From: Arthrobacter sp. zg-Y844
GTDB taxonomy: Bacteria; Actinomycetota; Actinomycetes; Actinomycetales; Micrococcaceae
Assembly: GCF_024385465.1 (NCBI RefSeq)
Contig: NZ_JANFLS010000001.1
Location: 558,001-622,000, forward strand
DNA length: 64,000 nucleotides
Reading direction: 5' to 3'
Shown piece by piece: positions 8,456 to 17,395 of this stretch. Position numbers and translations under genes: made by a program. The notes under the pieces were generated by a model, which was not told where the DNA came from, made no database searches, and saw only the letters and a list, made by a program, of their open reading frames with translations. Numbering within the stretch: the stretch's first letter is position 1; each line of letters begins with the position of its first letter.

Positions 8456-9223
8456 TCAGCCCTGGAAAACGGGCTTGCGCTTGGCCAGGAAGGCCTTGAA
8501 GCCCTCCGCATAGTCGGGTGTTCCGCTGAGCTTTTCCTGCACGGTGTTCTCCGCATCGAGAGCCTCCCAGAAACCCAGCCGCCGGTCGCGGATCTGTGCC
8601 ACGAGTTCCCGGGACGCGGTAAAGGCCTGCGTGGGACCGGAGGCGACGCTCAAGGCCGTGGCACGGGTGCGTTCCAGCAGTTCGGCGGGGTCCATGGCGC
8701 GGCTGAACAGTCCGGCAGCCACCGCTTCCGCACCGCTCATCAGTTCCGCCGTGTAGATCAGGTCCAGCGTGCGGTGCGGCCCCAGCCGTTCCGTGAACAG
8801 CCAGTGCCCGCCCGAATCCAGCGCCGCACCCAGGTTCGCGAACGGCGAGCCGATCTTCGCGTCGGCAGCTACGTAGACGACGTCGGTGGCCACCAACAAT
8901 CCGAGCCCCACTCCCAGGCACGCACCCTGGGCAGCAGCGAACGTCGGCGCGGGAAAGGCGGACATTTTCTGCAGCAGCGGCAACAGGTCATCCACGAGGT
9001 AGCCGCGGGCATCGTCGTGGTCCGGCGAGACAGTGGAAAGGTCCCGCCCTGCACAGAAGCTCCTGCCCTCACCCCGCAGCAAAAGTGCACGCACGCCCGC
9101 GGCAGCGGCGTCGTCGTACGCCCGCCCCAGGTCCGCCAGGGCGCGGGCGTCCAGGGCGTTGAGTTTCTGCGGGGCGTTTAGGACCACTTCGGCCACGCCT
9201 TCGTGGATGTCGAGTTCAATCAA
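8456..9223 (-). CDS. Enoyl-CoA hydratase/isomerase (PaaG-like)
   Basis: A 255-residue crotonase-fold enzyme, last gene of the paa operon. The oxyanion-hole segments are FCAGRDLS and the ACLGVGLGLLVATD block. The C-terminal DYAEGFKAFLAKRKPVFQG resembles that of PaaG, the 1,2-epoxyphenylacetyl-CoA isomerase, which fits its place behind paaE; PaaF-like hydratase activity cannot be excluded. It uses a TTG start whose AGGAG site overlaps the paaE stop codon, suggesting coupled translation. Confidence 0.85.
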   Translation of the reverse strand: MIELDIHEGVAEVVLNAPQKLNALDARALADLGRAYDDAAAAGVRALLLRGEGRSFCAGRDLSTVSPDHDDARGYLVDDLLPLLQKMSAFPAPTFAAAQGACLGVGLGLLVATDVVYVAADAKIGSPFANLGAALDSGGHWLFTERLGPHRTLDLIYTAELMSGAEAVAAGLFSRAMDPAELLERTRATALSVASGPTQAFTASRELVAQIRDRRLGFWEALDAENTVQEKLSGTPDYAEGFKAFLAKRKPVFQG

Positions 9224-9232
9224 CGGGTGCTC

Positions 9233-10366
9233 CTAGAAGTCGTAATCAACGGTCACCTCCGGGCTGGTGGGCCGGCTCTGGCACGTCAGCACGTAGCCGC
9301 GCTCCAGTTCCTCCGGTTCCAGCGCGTAGTTCTCCTCCATGTCCACCGTGCCGGAAACCAGCTTGGCCCGGCAGGTTCCGCAGACGCCGCCGGCACAGGC
9401 GAAGGGCACGTCCGGGCGGACGCGGAGGGCTGCGTTGAGCACGGATTCCCGGGCGTGCACCGGGCTGGCCACCTTGCCCTGCAGTCCGTCCAGCCGGAAG
9501 GTGATGTCGAAGTTCTCGCCCGAGCTGTCGGGCAGGACCGGACGGCCGGCGGAACCTTCCGGGCGGTCGGGACGCCCGGTGGTGAAGAGTTCAAAACGCA
9601 CCCGGGCCGGGTCGACCCCGCGTTCGGCGAGCGCATCACGGCACAACTGCACCAGGTCGAACGGGCCGCAGAGGAACCACTCATCGACAGCTGCTGCAGG
9701 GAGCACCGAGTCGATCAGGGTAGTGAGCTTCCCGGCATCGAGCCGTCCGCTGAGCAGCGGCGAAATCCGCTGCTCGCGGGAGAGGACGTGGTGCAGGGCG
9801 AACCGGGACGGGTAGCGGTCCTTCAGGTCCGCCAGCTCCTCCAGGAACATCACATCCATGGCCGCCTTGTTGGCGTAGACCAGGTCGAAGCGCGTGCTGT
9901 CGGACGACGCCAGCACGGTGCGGGCAATTGCGATCACCGGGGTGATGCCGGACCCTGCGGCTACGGCGGCAAACACCTGCCCGTGCACCGCTTCCAGTCC
10001 GGGTTGGCCCGGGGCGTGCCGGGAGATGAAGCTGCCGGCCGGACTCATCACATCCAGCACGTCCCCGGCCCTCAAATGCTCGTTTACCCAGGAGGAAAAC
10101 AACCCGCCCAGGTCCCGCTTGACGGCAACCCTCAGTTCGCCGGGCTTCGGTTCGGCGCAGATGGAGTAGCTGCGCCTCAATTCCGTGCCGTCCAGCACCG
10201 TGCGCAGGGCAACGTACTGTCCCGGCAGATAGGAGTAGGCCTCCACTAGCCCGGACGGCACCGCGAAGGTGACCTCGACGGCGTCTTCGGTCAACCGGCG
10301 CACTGCGGCCACGGTCAGTGGATGGAAGGCGCCGCGGCGGGCCGGCGCTTCGGGAAGGGCTGTCAT
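9233..10366 (-). CDS. paaE: Phenylacetyl-CoA epoxidase reductase subunit PaaE
   Basis: The 377-residue reductase of ring 1,2-phenylacetyl-CoA epoxidase; it passes electrons from NADPH to the PaaA di-iron site. Domains: N-terminal FAD-binding barrel (LRRSYSICAEP), NAD-binding Rossmann part (AAVAAGSGITPVIAIARTVL), and a C-terminal plant-type 2Fe-2S ferredoxin domain with CAGGVCGTC and a distal YVLTCQSRP cysteine. The domain order matches PaaE. It starts 5 bp after paaD. Confidence 0.93.
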   Translation of the reverse strand: MTALPEAPARRGAFHPLTVAAVRRLTEDAVEVTFAVPSGLVEAYSYLPGQYVALRTVLDGTELRRSYSICAEPKPGELRVAVKRDLGGLFSSWVNEHLRAGDVLDVMSPAGSFISRHAPGQPGLEAVHGQVFAAVAAGSGITPVIAIARTVLASSDSTRFDLVYANKAAMDVMFLEELADLKDRYPSRFALHHVLSREQRISPLLSGRLDAGKLTTLIDSVLPAAAVDEWFLCGPFDLVQLCRDALAERGVDPARVRFELFTTGRPDRPEGSAGRPVLPDSSGENFDITFRLDGLQGKVASPVHARESVLNAALRVRPDVPFACAGGVCGTCRAKLVSGTVDMEENYALEPEELERGYVLTCQSRPTSPEVTVDYDF

Positions 10367-10370
10367 GGCT

Positions 10371-10874
10371 TCAGAGCACCTTGAAGTAGTCGAACGGTTC
10401 CCTGCAGTCGCCGCACACCCACAGCGCCTTGCAGGACGTGGAGCCGAAGCGGGTCAGCTCACGGGTATTCAAAGAGGAGCACTGGGGACATTTCACGCTC
10501 AGGCCCACCCGCACGGGCCCCGCAGCGGCCTGTCCCGACGGCGGCGCGATTCCGTAGGCGTCCAACTTTGCTTTGCCTGCACTGCTCATCCAGTCGGTGG
10601 TCCACGCCGGAGCCAGTTCCAGGGAAACCTGGACGCTGGGATAACCGGCAGCATCCAGGGCGGCGGCGACGTCCTGCCGGATGGCGTCCATGGCGGGGCA
10701 GCCGGAATAGGTGGGGGTAACGGCCACCAACACCCGCGCGCCGATGACCTCCACCCGCCGGAGCACACCCAGGTCCTCGATGGTCAGTACGGGGATTTCG
10801 GGGTCGCAGACCGTGGCGGCGATATCCCAGGCTGCTGCTGCGGCAGGGTCCGCCGGACGCAGGGAGGATTCCAT
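10371..10874 (-). CDS. paaD: Phenylacetyl-CoA epoxidase assembly protein PaaD
   Basis: A 167-residue protein of the MIP18/SufT-like family, needed for maturation of the epoxidase metal centre. The N-terminal DPEIPVLTIEDLGVLRRV is the family hallmark, and the C-terminal zinc-ribbon-like part carries CPQC and CGDC. The ATG is placed by homology; a GTG at 10883 overlapping the paaC stop is a possible alternative. Confidence 0.92.
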   Translation of the reverse strand: MESSLRPADPAAAAAWDIAATVCDPEIPVLTIEDLGVLRRVEVIGARVLVAVTPTYSGCPAMDAIRQDVAAALDAAGYPSVQVSLELAPAWTTDWMSSAGKAKLDAYGIAPPSGQAAAGPVRVGLSVKCPQCSSLNTRELTRFGSTSCKALWVCGDCREPFDYFKVL

Positions 10875-10879
10875 CAGGC

Positions 10880-11698
10880 TCACCACGATGCGCCGGGATG
10901 TTCGCGGGCCAGCACCTGCATCTCGGCCAGCAGATAACCCAGATGTTCGCTGTGCCGTCCGCGCCGGCCGCCGCCGGGAGCAGGCGGCACCGCGGGCAGG
11001 TCCAGTTCCGCTTCGCGCAGCACGCGGGAAATCTTGCCGTCGAAGGCAGGCTTCAGGGACGAGGGCGGAACGGCCCGGTCGCCGAGCGAAGCCACGAGCT
11101 CGTCGTCGTCGAACAGCTCTGCCACGTACGGCCAGGTCAGTTCGAGCGCACGGATCATCCGGCGTCGGGATTCGTCCGTGCCCAGGCCGAGCCGGAGCAC
11201 CCACTGTGCGCTGTGGTCCCGGTGGTAGTCCACTTCCTTGACCGCCTTCGCCGCGATCGCTGCAAGGGTGGGATCCGTGGAATGCTGCAGCGCGCCGTAC
11301 AGCTCGAACTGGTAGAAGGACACCACGAGCTGCCGGGCAATGGTGCGGGCAAAATCGCCGTTGGGCTGTTCCACCAGATGCACGGAGCGGAATTCTGTTT
11401 CCTTCCGCCAATACGCGAGATCGTCCTCGGTACGGCCGTCGGCGCTGCCGGCATAGCTGAGGAAGGACCGGGCATGCCCGATCAGGTCCAGGGCAATGTT
11501 TCCCAGTGCCACATCCTCTTCCAGTTCGGGTGCCCGGGAGATCCACCAGCCGAGCCGCTGCGCCAGTACCAGTGCGTCGTCGCCCAGGCGCAGAGCGTAA
11601 GCGGCGGCGTCGGGATCCGCACGCGTTCCCGCGGCGGCAATGTCCTCCGGCCGCAGGGCGTTGCCCGGTGTAATCCGGGTGGCGCTGTCTGAACTCAC
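10880..11698 (-). CDS. paaC: Phenylacetyl-CoA epoxidase structural subunit PaaC
   Basis: A 272-residue ferritin-like subunit that pairs with the catalytic PaaA subunit. Segments such as EEDVALGNIALDLIGHARSF and VKEVDYHRDHSAQWVLRLG are typical. PaaC keeps the fold but not the full di-iron ligand set. The GTG start overlaps the paaB stop (GTGA). The C-terminus ends near the paaD start. Confidence 0.92.
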   Translation of the reverse strand: MSSDSATRITPGNALRPEDIAAAGTRADPDAAAYALRLGDDALVLAQRLGWWISRAPELEEDVALGNIALDLIGHARSFLSYAGSADGRTEDDLAYWRKETEFRSVHLVEQPNGDFARTIARQLVVSFYQFELYGALQHSTDPTLAAIAAKAVKEVDYHRDHSAQWVLRLGLGTDESRRRMIRALELTWPYVAELFDDDELVASLGDRAVPPSSLKPAFDGKISRVLREAELDLPAVPPAPGGGRRGRHSEHLGYLLAEMQVLAREHPGASW

Positions 11699-12129
11699 AG
11701 GTGCTTCACCCCTTCCGACTTGGTGTAGTAGGTGGCGTGGCGGTAATCCTTGCCCTGCGGGGATTCGAAGAACTGTCCCTTGGCGTCGGGATCGCTGGCG
11801 ATGATGGCCGACGCCGGCACCACCCAGAGCGAGACACCCTCGTTTCGCCGGGTGTAGAGATCCCTGGCATTGCGTACCGCCATATCCGCGTCCGGTGCAT
11901 GGAGCGAACCGGCATGCACATGGGACAGGCCCCGGGAGGAGCGGACAAACACTTCCCACAGCGGCCAGGACGCAGTGGGGGTCTGTGTACCCGTTGGCGT
12001 GCCCGCAGGCTGCAGGCCACCATCGCGTACGGCACCCGGCGCCGCGCCGCCGTCGTTCCCTGCGGCCGTACCCGTGCCCGCGACGGCAGGCTTCGAACCG
12101 TCGTCGCCCGTGGTTGATCCGCCCGTCAT
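11695..12129 (-). CDS. paaB: Phenylacetyl-CoA epoxidase subunit PaaB, N-terminally extended
   Basis: A 144-residue PaaB. The conserved PaaB domain occupies only the last 90 or so residues (WPLWEVFVRSSRGLSHVH, then GQFFESPQGKDYRHATYYT). In front is an extension of about 50 residues rich in Gly, Thr, Ala and Pro that the usual 95-residue PaaB lacks. The extension is in the same frame, and the ATG is 2 bp after the paaA stop, so it may be real; an internal start would leave the gap larger. PaaB bridges PaaAC dimers in the epoxidase complex. Confidence 0.9.
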   Translation of the reverse strand: MTGGSTTGDDGSKPAVAGTGTAAGNDGGAAPGAVRDGGLQPAGTPTGTQTPTASWPLWEVFVRSSRGLSHVHAGSLHAPDADMAVRNARDLYTRRNEGVSLWVVPASAIIASDPDAKGQFFESPQGKDYRHATYYTKSEGVKHL

Positions 12130-12131
12130 GG

Positions 12132-13091
12132 CTACGCCGCCCCCGCTTCGCTGGACATCGCGCCTTCGCTGCTGTGGCCGGCCTGGCGGGCGGCATAGGC
12201 CGCCGCGGCTTCACGCACCCAGGCACCGTCTTCGTGGGCTTCCCGCCGTCGGGCCAGCCGCTGTGAGTTGCACTGGCCGCGGCCGGCGAGGACTTCGGAG
12301 AACTCGTCCCAGTCCAGCGGCCCGTGTTCCCAGCGTCCGGTCTCCTCGTTGTAACGGATATCCGCATCGGGAAGGGTCAGGCCGAGCACCTTCACCTGCT
12401 CCACAATCATGCCGACAAAACGGGAACGCAGCTCGTCGTTGGAGAAGCGTTTGATGTTCCACGCCATGGACTGGCGGGAGTTCGGCGAATCATCGTCCGG
12501 CGGTCCGAACATCATCAGCGAGGGGGCGTACCAGCGGTTGATGGCGTCCTGGGCCAGCTCCCGCTGTGCGGGGGTGCCGTTGGCCAGCTCCAGCAGGATC
12601 TCGAAGCCCTGCCGCTGGTGGAAGGACTCCTCCTTGCAGATCCGGACCATGGCCCGCCCGTAGGGACCGTAGGAGGCACGGCAGAGCGGGACCTGGTTGC
12701 AGATGGCGGCACCGTCCACCAGCCAGCCGATGGCACCCATATCCGCCCACGTCAGCGTGGGGTAGTTGAAGATGCTGGAGTAGCGCGCCTTGCCGGCAAT
12801 GAGGTCGGCAGTCATTTGGTCCCGCGGGGTGCCCAGGGTTTCAGCGGCGGAGTAGAGGTAGAGGCCGTGGCCTGCTTCGTCCTGCACCTTCGCCATCAGG
12901 ATCGCTTTGCGTTTCAGGGACGGTGCACGGGTGATCCAGTTTGCTTCCGGCTGCATGCCGATGATTTCCGAGTGTGCGTGCTGGGAGATCTGCCGGACGA
13001 GCGTCTTTCGGTACCCCTCGGGCATCCAGTCCCGCGGCTCCACCCGGGCATCCGCTGCAATGAGTGCGTCAAAGTGCTCTTGCCCGCTCAT
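12132..13091 (-). CDS. paaA: Phenylacetyl-CoA epoxidase catalytic subunit PaaA
   Basis: The 319-residue di-iron oxygenase subunit that epoxidises the ring of phenylacetyl-CoA, first gene of paaABCDE. Iron-ligand helices are visible: [18 protein letters not shown] and [19 protein letters not shown]. The ATG at 13091 has GGAG 5 nt upstream and gives the usual family length; an ATG at 13127 is in frame but lacks a site. A strong promoter with an overlapping TetR-type operator lies just upstream. Confidence 0.94.
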   Translation of the reverse strand: MSGQEHFDALIAADARVEPRDWMPEGYRKTLVRQISQHAHSEIIGMQPEANWITRAPSLKRKAILMAKVQDEAGHGLYLYSAAETLGTPRDQMTADLIAGKARYSSIFNYPTLTWADMGAIGWLVDGAAICNQVPLCRASYGPYGRAMVRICKEESFHQRQGFEILLELANGTPAQRELAQDAINRWYAPSLMMFGPPDDDSPNSRQSMAWNIKRFSNDELRSRFVGMIVEQVKVLGLTLPDADIRYNEETGRWEHGPLDWDEFSEVLAGRGQCNSQRLARRREAHEDGAWVREAAAAYAARQAGHSSEGAMSSEAGAA

Positions 13092-13157
13092 GGTTTCTCC
13101 GCTTTCATTGCGCCGAATAGCAGTCATTCCGACCGGTAGCCGTCCCGCTGAATAATT

Positions 13158-13201
13158 ACCGACCGTTCGTTCAGGATATGGAGGCGGAATGGGCCCGTCA
13201 A
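13158..13201 (-). promoter_or_regulatory. paaA promoter with overlapping PaaR-type operator
   Basis: On the minus strand, -35 TTGACG (13196-13201), a 17-bp spacer and -10 TATCCT (13173-13178). The last 3 bases of the -10 begin an 18-bp operator CCTGAACGAACGGTCGGT (13158-13175), which matches ACCGAACGNNCGTTCGGT at 13 of 16 defined positions. A repressor there would cover -10 and the start point. Similar sites precede paaI and paaZ. Confidence 0.7.
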
Positions 13202-13255
13202 GGGGCAGGCCATGTAAAACTGGTGAGTAGACGTTGCGTTGCGGAAAGGAAAGTC

Positions 13256-13855
13256 ATGGGTGTTCCAGAGCCCGACGCCGGCCGTCGGGCCATCCGCGCG
13301 GGTGTAGCTTCGGCCAGCAGCGGACCCTCGCCGGAGTTGGTCGGAACCGGACCGACGGGACGGGCGTCGGCTGCGGCCGTCATCGTCCCCACGCTTCTGG
13401 GTCTGCTGGGTTTCTTTGCCGTGTCGGCAGCCGTGACTGCTGAAGAGGCGACCGTCAGCGTCACCGTTCCGGGTCTGCTGCTGGCCCTTACCGCCATGGT
13501 GGTGGCCGGAGTCAGCCCGCTTTACGCAGTGAATCCCACCTGGGGATCCCTTCGGCGGCCGGCCCTCCTGCTGGCGGCCTGCCTCCTGATGGAGACCCTA
13601 TTGTTCCTGTTCGCACCGGAGATGATCCTGTTCTCGCTGCCGGCGCTCCCGCTGGCCCTGTGCGGAGGAGGCGTCCTGCTGTCGACGAGCCTGTGGGGCC
13701 AGTTCCGCAAGGGTCCGGCGCCCGAGCCGGTGCTGCTTCCCCGGCACCAAGCCTCCGCGCGCTCCTTTACCTCCACTTTGCTGGTGGTGGCAGTGAACTG
13801 GGCACTCTTCCTCGCCGCCGGTGCACTTTGCGCCTGGCTGCTGCTGGGAGACTAG
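13256..13855 (+). CDS. Hypothetical membrane protein, 4-5 TM
   Basis: A 199-residue protein with an N-terminal soluble part of about 40 residues and four to five hydrophobic stretches (around AAVIVPTLLGLLGFFAV, VTVPGLLLALTAMVV, LLLAACLLMETLLFLF and a last one ending in CAWLLLGD). I recognise no family motif. The ATG follows a clear AAAGGAAAG site. It is transcribed away from the paa operon and shares its upstream region. Confidence 0.6.
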   Translation: MGVPEPDAGRRAIRAGVASASSGPSPELVGTGPTGRASAAAVIVPTLLGLLGFFAVSAAVTAEEATVSVTVPGLLLALTAMVVAGVSPLYAVNPTWGSLRRPALLLAACLLMETLLFLFAPEMILFSLPALPLALCGGGVLLSTSLWGQFRKGPAPEPVLLPRHQASARSFTSTLLVVAVNWALFLAAGALCAWLLLGD

Positions 13856-13877
13856 CCTGCCGGGAACTAGCCCACCC

Positions 13878-13909
13878 GGGGATTAACCGCCCGGGGGATT
13901 AACCGCCCG
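13878..13909 (+). repeat. Tandem 16-bp direct repeat
   Basis: Two perfect adjacent copies of GGGGATTAACCGCCCG (13878-13893, 13894-13909), with a degenerate third start after them. Intergenic, no evident role. Confidence 0.7.
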
Positions 13910-14015
13910 GGATTGGCCCACGGCCAACCTCGAGACCAACCCCCGGAGACCGGCCGCGGGGCTAAGCCGCGAGCATAACGGCAGCGCGGTCCTTCGACGC
14001 CGCCGCCGGGATGGA

Positions 14016-14021
14016 TATATT
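14016..14021 (+). promoter_or_regulatory. -10 element for leaderless ptrB
   Basis: TATATT lies 6 nt before the ptrB ATG, with no Shine-Dalgarno sequence between. A weak TTCGAC -35 sits 17 bp upstream. Confidence 0.55.
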
Positions 14022-14027
14022 CGAAGC

Positions 14028-16205
14028 ATGACTACTCCCCTGCCTCCGGTTGCCAAGAAAGTCCCCACCGAACGCACCCGCCACGGTGACACGTTCATTG
14101 ACAACTATGAGTGGCTCCGGGAGAAGGAAAACCCGGAGGTGGTGGAACACCTCAAGGCAGAGAACGCCTACTCCGCCGCGATGACGGCAGACCAGGAAGA
14201 GCTGCGCGGACAGATCTTCAACGAAATCAAGAACCGCACCGAGGAAACGGACCTGTCCGTTCCGGCACGCAAAAAGGGCTGGTGGTATTACACCCGCACC
14301 GAGGAAGGCAAGCAGTACGCCATCCACTGCCGCACGGCCGCACAGGACACCGGGAACCTCGACGCCGACTGGACGCCGCCCGCCGTGGTCCCCGGTGTTC
14401 CGGTTCCGGGCGAACAGATCCTCGTGGACGGCAACGCCGAGGCCGAGGGCAAGCCCTTCTTCTCGCTCGGCGGCCTGGCGGTCACCGAAGACGGAAACCT
14501 GCTGGCCTACTCCGAGGACAACGCCGGAGACGAGCGGTTCACGCTGCGGATCAAGGACCTGCGCACCGGCGACCTGCTGCCGGACGTCATTTCCAACGTC
14601 TTCTACTCGGTGGCCTTCTCCCCCGACGGCCGCCGCGTCTTCTACACCGTGGTGGATGATTCCTGGCGTCCCTACCAGGTCAAGGCCCACACGCTCGGCA
14701 CCCCGGTGGAGGACGACGTCGTCATCTACCAGGAAGACGACATTGCCATGTGGACCGGCTTCGACCTCTCGGCCGACCGCCGGCAGCTGCTCATCGGCAT
14801 CAGCAGCTCCGAATACAGCGAATACCGGGTCCTGGACTTCGACGACCCCTCCGGCACCGTCCGCACGCTGATTCCCCGCAGCGAGCGCATCCTTTACGAA
14901 GCCGAGCCGCTGACCCTGGACGGCGCACGCAAATACCTGGTGACGCACAACCGGAACGCCCTGAACTCGATGCTCTCGCTCGTCGCCGAAGAGGAATTCG
15001 CCAAGCCGCTGGCGGACCAGCACTGGGAGACCGTCATTGCGCACGATGACACCGTGCGTGTGAACGGTGCCGCCGTCACCCGCACCCATGTGCTCGTGTC
15101 GGTCCGCAAGGACACCACCGAGCGGGTGCAGATCCTTCCCGTGGACGGCCTCGGCACTCCGGCGCAGGGCACGCCCGTGGAACCGGCCTTCGACGAAGAG
15201 CTTTACACGGCCAACCTGGCCAACGCCGAGTTCGATTCCCCGATCATCCGCCTCAGCTACACCTCCTACCTCACGCCGCCGCGCGTCTACGACTACGTGC
15301 TGGCCACCGGTGAGCTGGAACTGCGGAAGGAAACCCCCGTGAAGGGCGGCTACCGTTCCGAGGAGTACGTCGCCGAACGCGAATGGGCGACGGCGGCGGA
15401 CGGCACCCGCATTCCGCTCTCCGTCATCCGCCGGGCGGACCTGCAGCGGGACGGCAGCAACCCGGCGCTGGTCTACGCGTACGGCAGCTACGAACTGAGC
15501 ATGGATCCGGCATTCAACATCGCCCGGCTGTCGCTGCTGGACCGCGGCGTCGTCTACGTGGTGGCGCACATCCGCGGCGGCGGGGAGATGGGCCGCGCCT
15601 GGTACGACAACGGCAAGAAGCTGAACAAGAAGAACACCTTCACCGACTTCGTGGATGCCACGGACTGGGTTGCCGCCTCGGGCTGGGCGGATCCGGACCG
15701 GATTGCCGCAATGGGCGGTTCCGCCGGTGGCCTGCTGATGGGCGCCGTCGCAAACCTGGCCCCGGAAAAGTACCGTGCCATTGTGGCGCAGGTGCCTTTC
15801 GTGGATGCGCTGACCACCATCCTGGATCCCGACCTGCCGCTGTCGGCCCTGGAATGGGAGGAATGGGGTAACCCCATCACCGATCCGGAGGTCTACCGGT
15901 ACATGAAGGAGTACACCCCGTACGAAAACATCCGGGCCGTGGACTACCCGCAGATCGCGGCGGTCACCAGCTTCAACGACACCCGTGTGCTGTACGTCGA
16001 ACCGGCCAAGTGGGTGGCACAGCTGCGCGAGACCACTACCGGCAGCGAACCGATTGTCCTGAAGATCGAAATGGACGGCGGCCACGGCGGAGCATCGGGC
16101 CGGTACGAGGCATGGAAGGACCGGGCGTGGGACTACGCGTTCATCCTGTCCGCACTCGGCGCCCGGGAACTGCTGCCGGCTGCTCGCCGGGAAAACGCGG
16201 CCTAG
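14028..16205 (+). CDS. ptrB: Oligopeptidase B (S9 family)
   Basis: A 725-residue cytosolic serine peptidase of the prolyl oligopeptidase family that cleaves short peptides after Arg/Lys. The N-terminal two-thirds is the beta-propeller lid, and the alpha/beta-hydrolase catalytic domain follows. The nucleophile is S565 in GGSAGG and the catalytic His is H686 in DGGHGGASGR; GGGEMGRAWYDNGK is also characteristic of oligopeptidase B. Length matches the family. A -10 hexamer 6 nt before the ATG suggests a leaderless mRNA. It converges on the cebR-like gene across a structured spacer. Confidence 0.92.
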   Translation: MTTPLPPVAKKVPTERTRHGDTFIDNYEWLREKENPEVVEHLKAENAYSAAMTADQEELRGQIFNEIKNRTEETDLSVPARKKGWWYYTRTEEGKQYAIHCRTAAQDTGNLDADWTPPAVVPGVPVPGEQILVDGNAEAEGKPFFSLGGLAVTEDGNLLAYSEDNAGDERFTLRIKDLRTGDLLPDVISNVFYSVAFSPDGRRVFYTVVDDSWRPYQVKAHTLGTPVEDDVVIYQEDDIAMWTGFDLSADRRQLLIGISSSEYSEYRVLDFDDPSGTVRTLIPRSERILYEAEPLTLDGARKYLVTHNRNALNSMLSLVAEEEFAKPLADQHWETVIAHDDTVRVNGAAVTRTHVLVSVRKDTTERVQILPVDGLGTPAQGTPVEPAFDEELYTANLANAEFDSPIIRLSYTSYLTPPRVYDYVLATGELELRKETPVKGGYRSEEYVAEREWATAADGTRIPLSVIRRADLQRDGSNPALVYAYGSYELSMDPAFNIARLSLLDRGVVYVVAHIRGGGEMGRAWYDNGKKLNKKNTFTDFVDATDWVAASGWADPDRIAAMGGSAGGLLMGAVANLAPEKYRAIVAQVPFVDALTTILDPDLPLSALEWEEWGNPITDPEVYRYMKEYTPYENIRAVDYPQIAAVTSFNDTRVLYVEPAKWVAQLRETTTGSEPIVLKIEMDGGHGGASGRYEAWKDRAWDYAFILSALGARELLPAARRENAA

Positions 16206-16211
16206 GCGGAC

Positions 16212-16338
16212 GGGGCATTCTGCGTAGCCTGCATCGCCGAGCGAGGAACGAGCGAGGCAGCCGCGAACCAGGGTTCCCTCCCCGAGCTTGCGAGATGGAG
16301 GGCGGGGTCGCGGCGCTAAGGGCGGCAGAATGTCCCGG
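16212..16338. repeat. REP-like structured spacer between convergent genes
   Basis: The outer arms CGGGGCATTCTGC (16211-16223) and GCAGAATGTCCCG (16325-16337) pair with one mismatch. Inside are a direct repeat of CGAGCGAGG/ACGAGCGAGG, then a nested stem CCGCGAACC/GGGTCGCGG enclosing CCCTCC/GGAGGG, whose tip reads GAGCTTGCGAG. The tip resembles the GAGCTCTGCGAG core of the element near 36 kb. It probably ends transcription from both sides and may be a dispersed genomic repeat. Confidence 0.55.
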
Positions 16339-16342
16339 TAGC

Positions 16343-17395
16343 CTAGGCGGACTCCCGGACCACCAGTTCCGGCGGGTAGACGACGGGCTCCAGATGTGAA
16401 CCGGGCTCCTCGATTTCGCGCAGCAGCATCTCGGCGGCCCGCCGGGCCATCTCGACCATCGGGTTGACCACCGTGGTCAGGCCCGGCGTGCTGGAGGATG
16501 CGAGCCGGTGGTTGTCGTATCCCACCAGCGCTACGTCGCCGGGCACGGACAGTCCTCGCTCGCGCAGAACCTCCAGCACACCCAGGGCCATCGGGTCGGA
16601 TGCAGCGAAGATCGCGTCGATGCCCGGGTCGGCGTCGAGCAGCCGGGCGGCGGCGGCGGCACCGCCCTCGGTGGTGAAGTGTCCGGATTCGACGCCGGCC
16701 GGTTCGAGCCCTGCCTCGGCCAGTCCCAGCCGCCACCCCTCGGTCCGGTCCTGGGCGGCTGTCATGTCCGCCGGTCCGGTGACCGTGGCGATCCGCCGGT
16801 AGCCGCGGCCCGTAAGGTGCCGGGCAGCGAGCAGTCCGCCGGTTCGGTTATCCGTATCCACGAAAGCCAGTCCGGCACGGTCCTGCCACGGCCGGCCGAT
16901 GAACACGGCCGGCAGCGTTGCGTCCGCCAGCTCGGTTTCCAGGGCGTCGGCTTTGTGGTGGGAAACGATGATGGCTCCGTCCACGTGGCCGCTGCGCAGG
17001 TATCGGATGAACTGCCCTTCCTTCTCGCCCTGCCGGGCAATCAGCAGTACCAGCTGCACCTCGGTATCCTTCAAAGCCTCCGTGATTCCGTTCAACGTCA
17101 TGGCGAAGAAGGGATCCACCAGGACCCGGCCATCCGGCTCCGGGATCACCAGGGCAATGGAATCGGCACGGCTGGTGGCCAGGGAACGGGCCGCGCGGTT
17201 GGGCGTGAACCCCAGTTCCCCGATCGCCGCGTCAATGGCGGCCTGCGTTTGGGCGCTGACCCGGGCACCGCCGTTGATGGCTCGGGAAACGGTCGAGCGG
17301 GAAACACCGGACAGCGCCGCCACGTCTTCCAACGTGGGGCTGCTGCGCCGGGGTTTCACCGACCCGCTCCGGGGCCCGGGCTTAAGGGTGCTCAT
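16343..17395 (-). CDS. cebR: LacI-family repressor (CebR-like)
   Basis: A 350-residue LacI/GalR repressor: an N-terminal helix-turn-helix (TLEDVAALSGVSRSTVSRAI) followed by a periplasmic-binding-protein-like effector domain. It is the last gene of a cellobiose-type ABC operon whose promoter carries two copies of TGGGAGCGCTCCCA, the box bound by CebR in Streptomyces. That match makes CebR-type control by cello-oligosaccharides the best reading; a broader beta-glucoside regulator is possible. The ATG overlaps the beta-glucosidase stop (ATGA). Confidence 0.85.
   Translation of the reverse strand: MSTLKPGPRSGSVKPRRSSPTLEDVAALSGVSRSTVSRAINGGARVSAQTQAAIDAAIGELGFTPNRAARSLATSRADSIALVIPEPDGRVLVDPFFAMTLNGITEALKDTEVQLVLLIARQGEKEGQFIRYLRSGHVDGAIIVSHHKADALETELADATLPAVFIGRPWQDRAGLAFVDTDNRTGGLLAARHLTGRGYRRIATVTGPADMTAAQDRTEGWRLGLAEAGLEPAGVESGHFTTEGGAAAAARLLDADPGIDAIFAASDPMALGVLEVLRERGLSVPGDVALVGYDNHRLASSSTPGLTTVVNPMVEMARRAAEMLLREIEEPGSHLEPVVYPPELVVRESA

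Noticed and set aside
13962-16736. A 924-codon open frame on the minus strand over ptrB
   Set aside because: It is antisense to a complete, motif-bearing oligopeptidase B and has no family motif; long antisense frames are expected at this GC content.
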